Source of the DNA: Kumtagia sp964244725
GTDB taxonomy: Bacteria; Pseudomonadota; Alphaproteobacteria; Rhizobiales; Rhizobiaceae
Assembly (NCBI GenBank): GCA_964244725.1
Contig: CAXTJQ010000015.1
Span: 36,682 to 100,681, forward strand
Direction: 5' to 3'
Length of the DNA stretch: 64,000 nucleotides
The translations under genes and the position numbers were made by a program. The notes below the pieces were generated by a model, which worked only from the letters and a program-made list of their open reading frames with translations, searched no databases and had not been told where the DNA came from. This document shows, piece after piece, positions 50,679 through 59,394 of this stretch; positions within the stretch are counted from its first letter, which is position 1; each line of letters starts with the position of its first letter.

Positions 50679-52289
50679 TCAGAACAGACGGAAGCGGCGG
50701 GGCGATTTTTCTACCGCCTCGGGATCCACGCCGGGGTCGTCCGGTAGTGGCGGCGCGGGCGGCTCGATCGCGCTTCCGGCATCGACGGGCTTGGCCATCT
50801 CCTCCGCCAAGATCGGCTCGGCCGCTTCGACCGGGACGGGCGGCCGCTGGTCGTTAGCGGCGGCCGGCGGCGCGGCCGGAGCCGGCATTTCGGGCGATGC
50901 GTCGGGCGCCGGCGCGGCATGGTCGACGGGATCGGGAACCGGCGCGGCGATAACGCGCGGCGTCGGTGGCGGAATCGGCTCATCGTCGATCACCTGCGTC
51001 AGCCGCTCGACCGGCACGCGCCATTCGAAGGCGTCGAGGCGTCCGGTCACGGGCGACACCGCCGCCCAAAGCGGCGATTCGAAACCGTCCGCGACCCAGG
51101 CCGGATCGCGCGGCGCGCGCACGGCCTTGGCGAGGATCTGCCGGACCTTGCCGATGTCGTCGGTGTCGGCATCCTCGATGTCGGCGAGCAGGAGATAGGC
51201 GCCTTCGCGCGGCTGCATGCGGATCGCCGATTCGGCCGCGTCGCGCGCGCTCGCATAGTCGCCCGCGTCGAGGGCGGCGCGCGCGACAATCAGCGCGGAT
51301 TCCGGATGGTTCTGCTTGATCGACTGCAATTTGCGCGCGCGCGACAGGCGGTCGTTGACCGCATCGCCATGCCGGGCATGGACGTAGAGGTCGCCGACCT
51401 CCGGATGGGGTTCAGTCTTCCAGGCATGTTCGAGAATTTTCGCGCCGCGCTTGGTGTCGCCGGCGCGGAACAAGGCCTTGGCCGCGATGAGCGCCGCGGG
51501 CGCGAAATCCGGGCTGAGCCGGTTGGCCTCCAGTGCGGCGGTCTTGGCGCCGGACTGGTCGCTGTCGAACACGGCCATCGCCTTGGCGGTCAGCAGAACC
51601 GCGCGCCGGCGGTCTGCCGCTTCCTTGTCGGGCTTGCGCGTCGGTTTCTGCGCGTCGACCAAGCGCAAAGCGCCGTCCCAATCGCCCTGAACGGTCTTCT
51701 CCTCCATCGTCGATTCCGCCGCCCAGGCGAGTTGCGGCGCGATGTCGGCGGCGCGGCCGGCATAGTGCCGCGCCGCCGCCTGGTCGCCGAGGCGCTCGGC
51801 CTCGAGGTAGAGCCCGCGAAGGCCCAGCAGCCGCGTCTCGGGATCGTCGACCATCGCCTCGAAGCTGCGCCGCGCGCCCTCGTGATCGCCGTCGAGCAGA
51901 TGGGCTTGCGCGTCGAGAAGCTGGATCAGCGGCTCCTGGTCGGAGCGGATCAGCTTGGCGGCCTGCTTGTTCATATTTCGCGCGAGCGCGCTGTCGCCGG
52001 CCCCGGCCGCGATCATGCCGGTCGACAGGGCCTGATAGCCGCGATCGCGCTTGCGCGCCCGGAAATGCCGCGAGATGGCGTGCGGACTGTTCCAGATCGA
52101 CTTGACCAGCCACCAGGCGATCATCACCGCCGCCACGATCGCGACGATGCCCGCCGCCGCCACCATCAGCGTCACGCGGTACTGGTAGCCGTCGAACGTC
52201 ACCAGCATGTCGCCCGGCCTGTCGGCCAGCCATGCGAAACCGAGGCCGATGAGGAAGACGACGAGTAGGAAAATCAGGATACGGATCAT
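50679..52289 (-). CDS. hemY: HemY-type membrane TPR protein
   Basis: This 536-residue protein has two N-terminal membrane helices (about 3-22 and 40-66), then a TPR-rich cytoplasmic or periplasmic part (about 85-380), and an Ala/Pro-rich acidic tail (about 430-536). The gene is in the hem cluster in alphaproteobacteria, but the true function of HemY in these bacteria is unclear. It is not the protoporphyrinogen oxidase called HemY in Bacillus. It lies 10 bases after the mitofilin gene in the transcription direction. Confidence 0.88.
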   Translation of the reverse strand: MIRILIFLLVVFLIGLGFAWLADRPGDMLVTFDGYQYRVTLMVAAAGIVAIVAAVMIAWWLVKSIWNSPHAISRHFRARKRDRGYQALSTGMIAAGAGDSALARNMNKQAAKLIRSDQEPLIQLLDAQAHLLDGDHEGARRSFEAMVDDPETRLLGLRGLYLEAERLGDQAAARHYAGRAADIAPQLAWAAESTMEEKTVQGDWDGALRLVDAQKPTRKPDKEAADRRRAVLLTAKAMAVFDSDQSGAKTAALEANRLSPDFAPAALIAAKALFRAGDTKRGAKILEHAWKTEPHPEVGDLYVHARHGDAVNDRLSRARKLQSIKQNHPESALIVARAALDAGDYASARDAAESAIRMQPREGAYLLLADIEDADTDDIGKVRQILAKAVRAPRDPAWVADGFESPLWAAVSPVTGRLDAFEWRVPVERLTQVIDDEPIPPPTPRVIAAPVPDPVDHAAPAPDASPEMPAPAAPPAAANDQRPPVPVEAAEPILAEEMAKPVDAGSAIEPPAPPLPDDPGVDPEAVEKSPRRFRLF

Positions 52290-52299
52290 CGGCGCGTCC

Positions 52300-53721
52300 T
52301 CAGGCTTTCATCGCGGCGGCGATCGCCTGATCGACCAGGCTCTCGGCCGACAGCCGCGCCTTGAGCCGGTCGGCAAACGGCGCGCCGGCCGCTTTGGACG
52401 GGTCCGGCAGCGTCTCGTATTCGGAGAGCGCCTTCTGCAGGTCGCCGGCGCGGATCGCGACCTGCATTCGCGCGACGATCTCCGGGACGCCCGCGCCCTG
52501 AACGTCGCCGATCGGTCGCACCGTCACCAGGCCGCCAGCGCTGTGCAGCAGGCGGTCCAGGAAGCCCGCGTCCGGGTCGACCGGGCTCGCGGCGGCGAGC
52601 ATGGCGGTGGCCGACTGGTCCGATTCGGCCAGCAGAGCCTCGCGCGAGGCGACGCCTTTCTCGGCGAAGGGTTTCAGCGCGGCAAGTTCCGCCGCGTCCG
52701 GCGCGATGGCCGCGAAGGTTTCGAATTCCGCCAGAAACGGCGCGCCGCGGTCGATCGCCGCCTTGAGTCCGGCGGTGGCGATCGCCAGGGCGATCCTGGG
52801 CTGCTGCGCCTGAGCGTCGACGCGGCCCGCGAGCGCCGTGACGCTCTGCTCGAGCGTGGCGATGCGGCTGTCGGCGCCGGTCGCCGCATCGCTCGCGGAT
52901 TTGACGAGCGCTTCCATGCCCGCGATTCGTTCCCCAAGGGCCGTGAGGTCGGCCGCGTTGGCGCCGTTGTCGCTTGGGCTCAAGCCGGCGACGAGCGTTT
53001 CGAGTTGCTTCAGGCGGTCGTCAAGGGCCTGGGTCGCGTTTCCCGACCCGCCTGCCGCGGCGACCGCCTCCTTGAAGCCCGCGAGATCGGACTTGACGGC
53101 GTCAACCGCCGCCGAAAGGCCATCGACCCGGCCCGCGACATCGCCGCCGGCTCCGGCGTTTCGAAGGGCTTCGACCTCCTGCCGCAAGGATTCGATATCG
53201 GCGCTGACCGTCGCGTCGCCGCTCCCTGTCCCGAGCAGGCCTGTGAACTGGACCAGAAGCGCGATGAGCAAGGCGACGATGCCGCCCGCGACGCCGGCCG
53301 CCAACGCGGAAGACAGGCCGCGACGCGGCGCAACGACAGGCGGTTCCGCCGCCGGCTGCGCCGGCCGGTCAGTCCGGGCGAAGCCGTAGCCATTGTCGTC
53401 CGCGTCGGAATCGGCGAGCGCTTCGCGGTCCGCCCTGGTTTCGCGCGCGGGTTCGATCGTTTCGGCGACAGGCTTGGCATCAGCCGGTTCGAGTTCGGGT
53501 TCGGCCGATGCGGAAGCAAAGGGCTCGGACGAAACGGACGCCGGCTCTTCGAAAGGTTCGCTCCGGCTCTGCGACGGCGATTCCACCGTCTCGGATTCGG
53601 CCGCATTGAAGACCGTCGGGGGCTCGTCATTCGCGTCGCGATCGACATCGGCTGGCGTCAGGTCGATCGTCAAAGGCTCGCGGGGCGGCTTTGCATGCCG
53701 TGTCCTCGGCGTCTTGACCAT
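52300..53721 (-). CDS. Mitofilin (Mic60-like) family membrane protein
   Basis: This 473-residue protein is built as an acidic N-terminal region (about 1-130), one membrane helix (about 137-163), a coiled-coil region (about 175-320) and a C-terminal mitofilin-type region (about 330-473). This is the plan of alphaproteobacterial Mic60, linked to shaping of internal membranes in related bacteria and to the origin of mitochondrial crista organisers. It lies in the conserved hem cluster between hemD and HemY, with a 91-base gap to hemD. Confidence 0.88.
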   Translation of the reverse strand: MVKTPRTRHAKPPREPLTIDLTPADVDRDANDEPPTVFNAAESETVESPSQSRSEPFEEPASVSSEPFASASAEPELEPADAKPVAETIEPARETRADREALADSDADDNGYGFARTDRPAQPAAEPPVVAPRRGLSSALAAGVAGGIVALLIALLVQFTGLLGTGSGDATVSADIESLRQEVEALRNAGAGGDVAGRVDGLSAAVDAVKSDLAGFKEAVAAAGGSGNATQALDDRLKQLETLVAGLSPSDNGANAADLTALGERIAGMEALVKSASDAATGADSRIATLEQSVTALAGRVDAQAQQPRIALAIATAGLKAAIDRGAPFLAEFETFAAIAPDAAELAALKPFAEKGVASREALLAESDQSATAMLAAASPVDPDAGFLDRLLHSAGGLVTVRPIGDVQGAGVPEIVARMQVAIRAGDLQKALSEYETLPDPSKAAGAPFADRLKARLSAESLVDQAIAAAMKA

Positions 53722-53812
53722 GACGGTCTCCGTTTCAATGGCGCGACTGCGGCGCGTACCCAGTCGCAGGCTTCGATACCTATCACATCAGCCCGTCCTG
53801 AAAAGAGGCAGG

Positions 53813-54529
53813 TCAAGTCGCGCCGAGCAGATCGAGCATCGCCGTCTCCTTCGGCTCGCGCGCGATCGCGATGCGCGCGCCGGGCAGGGCGTCGAACACG
53901 GCGGCGATTTGCGCCGAGAGGCACAGGAGATTTGCTGCGAGGACGTCCTTGCGCAATGAACCCCATGGCGCTTCGAAAAGAAGTCTAGCGGCGCGCGCCG
54001 AGTAAAGCGCGACCGTATCGATCGGTTCCGCGCCCAGGATGCGGGCGATTGCGGTCTCGTCGTACGGGATAGCCGGCGCGTCGTAAATCTCGATCGCGAT
54101 TGTGTGGAAGCCGTTCGCGCGCAGCGCCCGTTCGAACGCGTCGTTGCGCCGGCGTCCGCACAGATAGGCGACCGCGGAAGCGCGCCGCACGGCCGCGGCC
54201 AGGGAAACTGCAAGGGCCGCTCCATCGGCATAGCCACGCGAAACCATCGTGAAGCCCGCCTCGACCGCAGCGCTTGCGGTCTCCTCGCCGATAGCAAAGC
54301 AGGGCAAGGAGGCAAGGGCATCGAGAACCGGTCGCGGCGCGCGGCGGATCGCATTGGCGCTGGTCACGGCAACCGCCGCGAAGGCGCGTTCGCGCCAATC
54401 ATCCGGAACCGGGAGCCCGAAGATTTCGGTCAGCGGCAACAGGATCGGCTGATGGCCCAGCGCGGCAAGCCGCGCCGCCGTCCGGGACGCGCCCGGCTGC
54501 GGCCGGGTCACCAGAACCCGCTTCGCCAT
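53813..54529 (-). CDS. hemD: Uroporphyrinogen-III synthase HemD
   Basis: This 238-residue enzyme closes hydroxymethylbilane to uroporphyrinogen III in haem and corrin synthesis. It starts MAKRVLVTRPQPGASRTAARL, the family N-terminus, and has the expected two-domain pattern with low sequence conservation (VAVTSANAIRRAP). Its ATG follows directly after the hemC stop, so the two are coupled. Function is supported strongly by neighbour hemC. Confidence 0.9.
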   Translation of the reverse strand: MAKRVLVTRPQPGASRTAARLAALGHQPILLPLTEIFGLPVPDDWRERAFAAVAVTSANAIRRAPRPVLDALASLPCFAIGEETASAAVEAGFTMVSRGYADGAALAVSLAAAVRRASAVAYLCGRRRNDAFERALRANGFHTIAIEIYDAPAIPYDETAIARILGAEPIDTVALYSARAARLLFEAPWGSLRKDVLAANLLCLSAQIAAVFDALPGARIAIAREPKETAMLDLLGAT

Positions 54530-55459
54530 TCAGGTCCAGCTTTCGAAGAAGCGGGCGCCGGCGCGGTCACGCACCTTAGCCCCGGCGCGGCCGCCGAGCA
54601 GGATGGCATCGGTCGCGTGACCGTCGGCGGAGACTTCGTGCGCCTCGCGTCCGTCCGGCGACAGGATCAGGCCGTCGAACCGCAACCGGTCTCTTTCAAC
54701 AACCGCATAACCGGCGATCGGCGTGCGGCAGGAGCCGTCGAGAGCGGCCAGGAACGCGCGTTCGCAGGCCAGCGCCGCGCCGGTGTCGGCGTGATGGATC
54801 GGCCGCAGCATATCGTTGACGCGGATGTCGCCGACACGGCTCTCGATGCAGATCGCGCCCTGGCCGGGAGCCGGCGGGAACCGGTCGAGCGGCATCAGGT
54901 CGGTCACGACATCCTCCATCGCCAGCCGCCTGAGGCCCGCATTGGCCAGGATGGTGCCGTCGACATGGCCGGACTCGAGCTTCAACAGCCGCGTCTGCAC
55001 GTTGCCGCGGAACATCACGACGTCGATATCGGGCCGCATCCGGCGGATGAGGGCCTGGCGGCGCAGCGACGACGAGCCGATCGTCGCACCGCGCGGCAAT
55101 TCGAGGATGGAACGGCCCGCCTTGCCGATGAAGCCGTCGCGCGCGTCCTCACGCGGAAGATAGGCGGATAGCTCGAGTCCCTCCGGCAGCCAAGTCGGCA
55201 TGTCCTTCGACGAATGCACCGCGATGTCGATGCGGCGCGCGAGCAGCGCCTCCTCGATCTCCTTGGTGAACAGGCCCTTGCCGCCCGATTCCGACAGGGG
55301 GCGATCCTGGATACGGTCGCCGCTGGTCGCGATCACCTCGATGCCGAACGCCTCTTCCGGCAGGTCGTGCGCGGCCATCAGCCGGGCGCGCGTCTCCGCC
55401 GCCTGGGCCAGCGCCAGCGGGCTGCCGCGCGTTCCGATGGTGAGGGTCCCGGTTTGCAT
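54530..55459 (-). CDS. hemC: Porphobilinogen deaminase HemC
   Basis: This 309-residue enzyme polymerises four porphobilinogens to hydroxymethylbilane. The dipyrromethane cofactor Cys is C244 in LDGSCRTPIAG. The N-terminus has TIGTRGSPLALAQA, then VHSSKDMPT and GSSSLRRQAL. Its stop codon abuts hemD. It is divergent from tsaD, with 94 bases between starts, the arrangement known in other alphaproteobacteria. Confidence 0.97.
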   Translation of the reverse strand: MQTGTLTIGTRGSPLALAQAAETRARLMAAHDLPEEAFGIEVIATSGDRIQDRPLSESGGKGLFTKEIEEALLARRIDIAVHSSKDMPTWLPEGLELSAYLPREDARDGFIGKAGRSILELPRGATIGSSSLRRQALIRRMRPDIDVVMFRGNVQTRLLKLESGHVDGTILANAGLRRLAMEDVVTDLMPLDRFPPAPGQGAICIESRVGDIRVNDMLRPIHHADTGAALACERAFLAALDGSCRTPIAGYAVVERDRLRFDGLILSPDGREAHEVSADGHATDAILLGGRAGAKVRDRAGARFFESWT

Positions 55460-55553
55460 CGATCAGCGTCCATGATAGTCAGCCCGAAAACGTCGGCACG
55501 GTCCCCTAACGGGAAAATTCCCGACCGACAATCACGGACAGTCTCCGCGAGCC

Positions 55554-56642
55554 ATGATCCGCGTCCTCGGAATCGAGACCAGTTGCGACGAGACGGCGGC
55601 CAGCGTCGTCGCCCTCGACGACCGTGGCCATGCGGCGATCCTGTCCAACATCGTGCTCAGCCAGATCGCAGACCACGCGCCCTTCGGCGGGGTGGTGCCG
55701 GAAATCGCGGCGCGGGCCCATGTCGAGGCGCTCGACGGGCTGATCGCGGCGGCGCTCGCGGAGTCCGGCGCGACGCTGTCCGACATGGACGCCATCGCCG
55801 CGACCGCGGGACCTGGGCTGGTCGGCGGGCTGATCGTCGGCCTGATGACGGCCAAGGCCATGGCGTCCGCGTCGGGCAAGCCGCTGCTGGCGATCAACCA
55901 TCTCGAGGGCCATGCGCTGACGGCGCGGCTGACGGACGAGCTGGATTTCCCCTACCTGCTGCTGCTTGTCTCGGGCGGGCATACGCAGATCGTGGCGGTG
56001 CGCGGGGTCGGCGACTACCAGCGCTGGGCGACCACGATCGACGACGCGCTCGGCGAGGCGTTCGACAAGACAGCGAAGATGCTCGGACTGCCCTATCCCG
56101 GCGGACCGAACGTGGAGGCTGCCGCAAGGGAAGGCGACGCATCGCGGTTCGCCTTTCCGCGCCCGATGAAGGGCGAGGCGCGGCCGGATTTCTCGTTCTC
56201 GGGGCTGAAAACCGCCGTGCGGCAGGCGGCGACCGCCATCGCGCCGCTGTCCGACAAGGATATCGCCGATATCTGCGCCGCGTTCCAGGCGGCCGTGACG
56301 GATTCACTGGGTGACCGGGTCGGGCGCGCGCTGCTTCGGTTCAAAGCGGAGCACCCCGAAGCCGTTCGACCGGCGCTGGTCGTTGCGGGCGGCGTCGGCG
56401 CCAACGCCGAGGTCCGGACGGCGCTGCGCGCTCTTTGCGACAGCCACGGCTTCGACTTCGTCGCGCCGCCGATGGCGCTCTGCACCGACAATGCCGCGAT
56501 GATCGCCTGGGCGGGAATCGAGCGTCTGCGGGCGGGAATGGAAGCGGGCGATGGCATGGATTTCACGCCACGCTCGCGCTGGCCGCTCGACGCGATCTCC
56601 GCGCCAGTCCTTGGTTCCGGGCGGCGAGGCGCGAAGGCATGA
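55554..56642 (+). CDS. tsaD: tRNA threonylcarbamoyladenosine synthase subunit TsaD
   Basis: This 362-residue enzyme attaches the threonylcarbamoyl group to A37 of ANN-decoding tRNAs. Metal-binding histidines are H116 and H120 in NHLEGHALTA. ASKHA-fold ATPase motifs follow (VLGIETSCDETA at the start, VSGGHTQIV near 143-152, and a late DNAAMIAWAG segment). Its stop overlaps the gpsA start (ATGA), so the two are coupled. Confidence 0.97.
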   Translation: MIRVLGIETSCDETAASVVALDDRGHAAILSNIVLSQIADHAPFGGVVPEIAARAHVEALDGLIAAALAESGATLSDMDAIAATAGPGLVGGLIVGLMTAKAMASASGKPLLAINHLEGHALTARLTDELDFPYLLLLVSGGHTQIVAVRGVGDYQRWATTIDDALGEAFDKTAKMLGLPYPGGPNVEAAAREGDASRFAFPRPMKGEARPDFSFSGLKTAVRQAATAIAPLSDKDIADICAAFQAAVTDSLGDRVGRALLRFKAEHPEAVRPALVVAGGVGANAEVRTALRALCDSHGFDFVAPPMALCTDNAAMIAWAGIERLRAGMEAGDGMDFTPRSRWPLDAISAPVLGSGRRGAKA

Positions 56643-57622
56643 GCAGGGTCTGCGTGTTAGGCGGCGGCGCGTGGGGCACGGCGCTGGCGCTGACCGCGCT
56701 GCGGGGCGGCAGCGAAGTGACGATATGGGCGCGCGACGCGGCGATCGCGCGGGAACTCGCCAAGGGACGCAACGGTAAATATCTGCCGGGCATCGCGTTC
56801 GAGACCGGACTGAGCGCCACGGGGGATCTGGCCGGAGCCCTGCTGGAAGCCAAGTTCGTCCTGGCCGTGGCGCCGGCGCAGTCGTTGCGCGGCGTCCTCG
56901 AACAGGCCGAACCGCGCCTCGCGGCGGGCGTCCCCCTTGTGCTCTGCGCGAAGGGCATCGAGCGCGAGACCGGCAAGCTGCTGTCGCAGGTCGCGGCCGA
57001 GATCTGTCCGCGCAACCCGACCGTCACGCTGTCGGGGCCGAGCTTCGCGGCCGATGTCGCGCGCGGCATGCCGACCGCCGTGGTGGCCGCCTGTCCCGAC
57101 ACAGGGATAGCGGCGGGAATCGCCGGCCTGTTCTCCAGCAGCGCGTTCCGCTGCTATTCGAGCGACGACCAGATCGGCGTCGAGATCGGCGGCGCGCTGA
57201 AGAACGTGCTGGCGATCGCCGCCGGGGCGGCGATCGGCGCGGGGCTCGGCGCGAGCGCGCAGGCGGCGCTGGTGACGCGCGGCTTCGTCGAGCTGCGGCG
57301 CGTAGGAACGGCCTTGGGCGCGCGCACCGAGACGCTGATGGGACTGTCGGGGCTTGGGGACCTGCTGCTTACCTGCGCCTCGGCGCAATCGCGCAACTTT
57401 GGGTATGGCGTCGCGCTCGGACGCGGCGAGGAGCTTTCGGGAAGGCCCCTCGCGGAGGGCGTCGCGACGACTGGCATCGCCGTGCGGATTTCAAAGGAGA
57501 GAGGCATCGACGCGCCGATCATCGCGGCGACCGGGCTGATCCTCGAAGGCAAGATCACCATCGGCCAGGCGGTCGAGAGCCTGATGGCGCGCCCGTTGCG
57601 CAGCGAGGCGGACGAGGCGTGA
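56639..57622 (+). CDS. gpsA: Glycerol-3-phosphate dehydrogenase [NAD(P)+]
   Basis: This 327-residue enzyme reduces dihydroxyacetone phosphate to glycerol-3-phosphate for membrane lipids. The NAD-binding motif VLGGGAWGTALA is at residues 6-17. The catalytic Lys lies in EIGGALKNVLAIAAG. The family LSGPSFAADVARGMPTA segment is also present. ATG 56639 overlaps tsaD. Its substrate is the product of the dhaK cluster at 4522-8861, a metabolic link rather than an operon one. Confidence 0.96.
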   Translation: MSRVCVLGGGAWGTALALTALRGGSEVTIWARDAAIARELAKGRNGKYLPGIAFETGLSATGDLAGALLEAKFVLAVAPAQSLRGVLEQAEPRLAAGVPLVLCAKGIERETGKLLSQVAAEICPRNPTVTLSGPSFAADVARGMPTAVVAACPDTGIAAGIAGLFSSSAFRCYSSDDQIGVEIGGALKNVLAIAAGAAIGAGLGASAQAALVTRGFVELRRVGTALGARTETLMGLSGLGDLLLTCASAQSRNFGYGVALGRGEELSGRPLAEGVATTGIAVRISKERGIDAPIIAATGLILEGKITIGQAVESLMARPLRSEADEA

Positions 57623-57691
57623 TTTCTGCGGCCAGGCGGCTTTGCCTTGCGTCCGAACTTCGCTAGAAAGCCGCAAAGAGGAGGACTTTCG

Positions 57692-57985
57692 ATGATCTTC
57701 GTCGTCACCAGCCGTGACAAGCCCGGGCATTTGCAGCTTCGCCTCGACACGCGGCCCCCGCATGTCGACTTCCTGAACAAGCTCAATGCTGAAGGCACGC
57801 TGAAATTCGCCGGGCCGTTCCTCGACGGCGACGGCAATCCCTGCGGCAGCCTGGTGGCGATCGAGGCGGCGGACAAGGCATCGGCGGCGGCCATCGCCAA
57901 GGACGACCCCTATGTGCTGGCGGGTCTGTTCGAGAGCCAGGAGGTCCAGGCGTGGAACTGGGTCTTCAACAAGCCGGCCGCCTGA
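57692..57985 (+). CDS. YciI-family protein
   Basis: This 97-residue protein has the YciI fold features: TRPPHVDFLNKLNAEG (conserved His for the possible active site), FAGPFLDGDGNPCGSLVAIEA, and DPYVLAGLFESQEVQAWNWVF. The family includes dehydrohalogenase-like and unknown enzymes. ATG 57692 has a GAGGAGG site. The EVE-domain gene follows after 7 bases, suggesting an operon. Confidence 0.9.
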   Translation: MIFVVTSRDKPGHLQLRLDTRPPHVDFLNKLNAEGTLKFAGPFLDGDGNPCGSLVAIEAADKASAAAIAKDDPYVLAGLFESQEVQAWNWVFNKPAA

Positions 57986-57992
57986 TACCGTC

Positions 57993-58418
57993 ATGCAATA
58001 TTGGCTGTTCAAGTCCGAGCCCGATGTCTTCTCCTTCGATGCGCTGAAGGCAAAGGGCAAAGCCGGCTCGGAGTGGGACGGCGTGCGCAATTATCAGGCG
58101 CGCAACAACATGCGGCTGATGGAGATCGGCGACCTCGGCTTCTTCTACCACTCCAACGAAGGCAAGGCCGTCGTCGGCATCGCCGAAGTCTGCAACTTGG
58201 CGCATCAGGATCCGACGACCGAGGATGCGCGCTGGGAGTGCGTCGACATACGCTGGAAGCAGCCCGTGCCGAACCCTGTGACGCTGGACGACGCCAAGGC
58301 CAACCCCAAGCTCTCGAAGATGGCGCTGGTGGTCAATTCGCGCCTCTCGGTGCAGCCGGTGACCGCGGACGAATGGCGGGAAGTGTGCCGCATGGGCGGG
58401 GTCGACCCAGCGCCGTGA
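57993..58418 (+). CDS. EVE-domain protein
   Basis: This 141-residue protein has an EVE domain (MQYWLFKSEPDVFSFDALKA, WDGVRNYQARNNMRLMEIGDLGFFYHS), a PUA-like fold that binds modified nucleobases or RNA/DNA in other proteins. The ligand here is unknown. ATG 57993 is close to the YciI gene, and its stop overlaps the GTG start of the methyltransferase gene, so the genes are translated together. Confidence 0.92.
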   Translation: MQYWLFKSEPDVFSFDALKAKGKAGSEWDGVRNYQARNNMRLMEIGDLGFFYHSNEGKAVVGIAEVCNLAHQDPTTEDARWECVDIRWKQPVPNPVTLDDAKANPKLSKMALVVNSRLSVQPVTADEWREVCRMGGVDPAP

Positions 58419-59065
58419 TCGGCTCGACCGAGGACGAGCGAACGGCGTTCGTGCTCGCTAACACGACGCAGACACGGCCGACTTTCATCCCGGAAATTGC
58501 GCTGCGCCTCGCTGACGAGGCGCATGGCCTGTGGCACAAGACCGAGGAGGAGCAGCAGGCGATCGGCCTGCCGCCGCCCTTCTGGGCCTTCGCCTGGGCC
58601 GGCGGGCAGGGGTTGGCGCGCTACCTGCTCAACCATCCCGACATCGCGCGCGGCCGCAAGGTGCTGGATTTCGCGACGGGCTCCGGACTGGTGGCGATCG
58701 CCGCCGTCATGGCGGGCCCTGCTCAGGTGACGGCTGCCGACATCGACCCTTACAGCGCGTCGGCCGCGGCGCTGAATTTCGCGCTCAACGCGGTCGAAAT
58801 CAATTTTCACCTTGGCGACCTTGTCGGAACTGACGACGGCTGGGACATGGTGCTCGCCGGCGACATCTTCTACGACCGCGCCTTTTGCGACCAAGCCTTG
58901 CCGTGGCTGCGGGGTCTGGCAAAGCGCGGCGCGACCGTTCTCGTCGGCGATCCGGGCAGAGCGTATTTGCCGAACGATCTGGACTCGATGGCGGTCTATT
59001 TTGTGCCGGTCAGCCTCGCCATCGAGGACGACGACATCAAGCGGACGACGGTGTGGCGGTTTTGA
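58415..59065 (+). CDS. Class I SAM methyltransferase (ETFB lysine methyltransferase-like)
   Basis: This 216-residue protein has the SAM-binding motif VLDFATGSGLVAIAA (about residues 80-94), then VTAADIDPYSASA. The region FWAFAWAGGQGLARYLL matches the NNT1/EFM7-like protein lysine methyltransferases, which include the alphaproteobacterial electron-transfer flavoprotein beta-subunit methyltransferase. The GTG 58415 start overlaps the EVE gene stop. The exact target is inferred, not proven. Confidence 0.85.
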   Translation: MIGSTEDERTAFVLANTTQTRPTFIPEIALRLADEAHGLWHKTEEEQQAIGLPPPFWAFAWAGGQGLARYLLNHPDIARGRKVLDFATGSGLVAIAAVMAGPAQVTAADIDPYSASAAALNFALNAVEINFHLGDLVGTDDGWDMVLAGDIFYDRAFCDQALPWLRGLAKRGATVLVGDPGRAYLPNDLDSMAVYFVPVSLAIEDDDIKRTTVWRF

Positions 59066-59394
59066 TCGCTTCGATATCCAAAAGGTTGACTCGACCGGCA
59101 AACGGGATCAAGGACCGGACGCGTATCATGTGTATGAGGCGCAACGTGGCGCCGATTGTCGAGGACCGAATGCGCAGCCTGCTTCGAAGGCTCAGAGCTT
59201 CTGATCTTGCCGGCTTTTTCGCCGGCCACGAGCGCGCGTTCGCGCCGACCATCAGAACCTTGACAAAAACGACCGCCAAGACGGTCTGATCTCCTCGGCC
59301 AGATTGCCCTCACCCGGGTCAGGCCCGGGGAGTGGACCCGCACCGGCCGGCGGGTTTCGACAAGCCAATGAGCGGTGAGGACAGGAGAAGATCG
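59066..59394. other. Intergenic region with hairpins and a possible small ORF
   Basis: These 329 bases hold no certain gene. A possible small ORF (59128-59289, 53 codons, basic: MCMRRNVAPIVEDRM, ending TKTTAKTV) is described in the findings. Inverted repeats are GCCGGC at 59209-59214 with 59221-59226, and GACCG at 59271-59275 with CGGTC at 59282-59286. On the minus strand the latter hairpin is followed by GTTTTTG, terminator-like. A CCCGGG pair flanks TCAGG around 59315-59331. The asd promoter is probably near 59330-59380. Confidence 0.5.

Noticed and set aside
57636..57674. 8-base inverted repeat GCGGCTTT/AAAGCCGC upstream of the YciI gene
   Set aside because: The loop is long (23 bases) and the stem short, so it is not a convincing terminator or operator.
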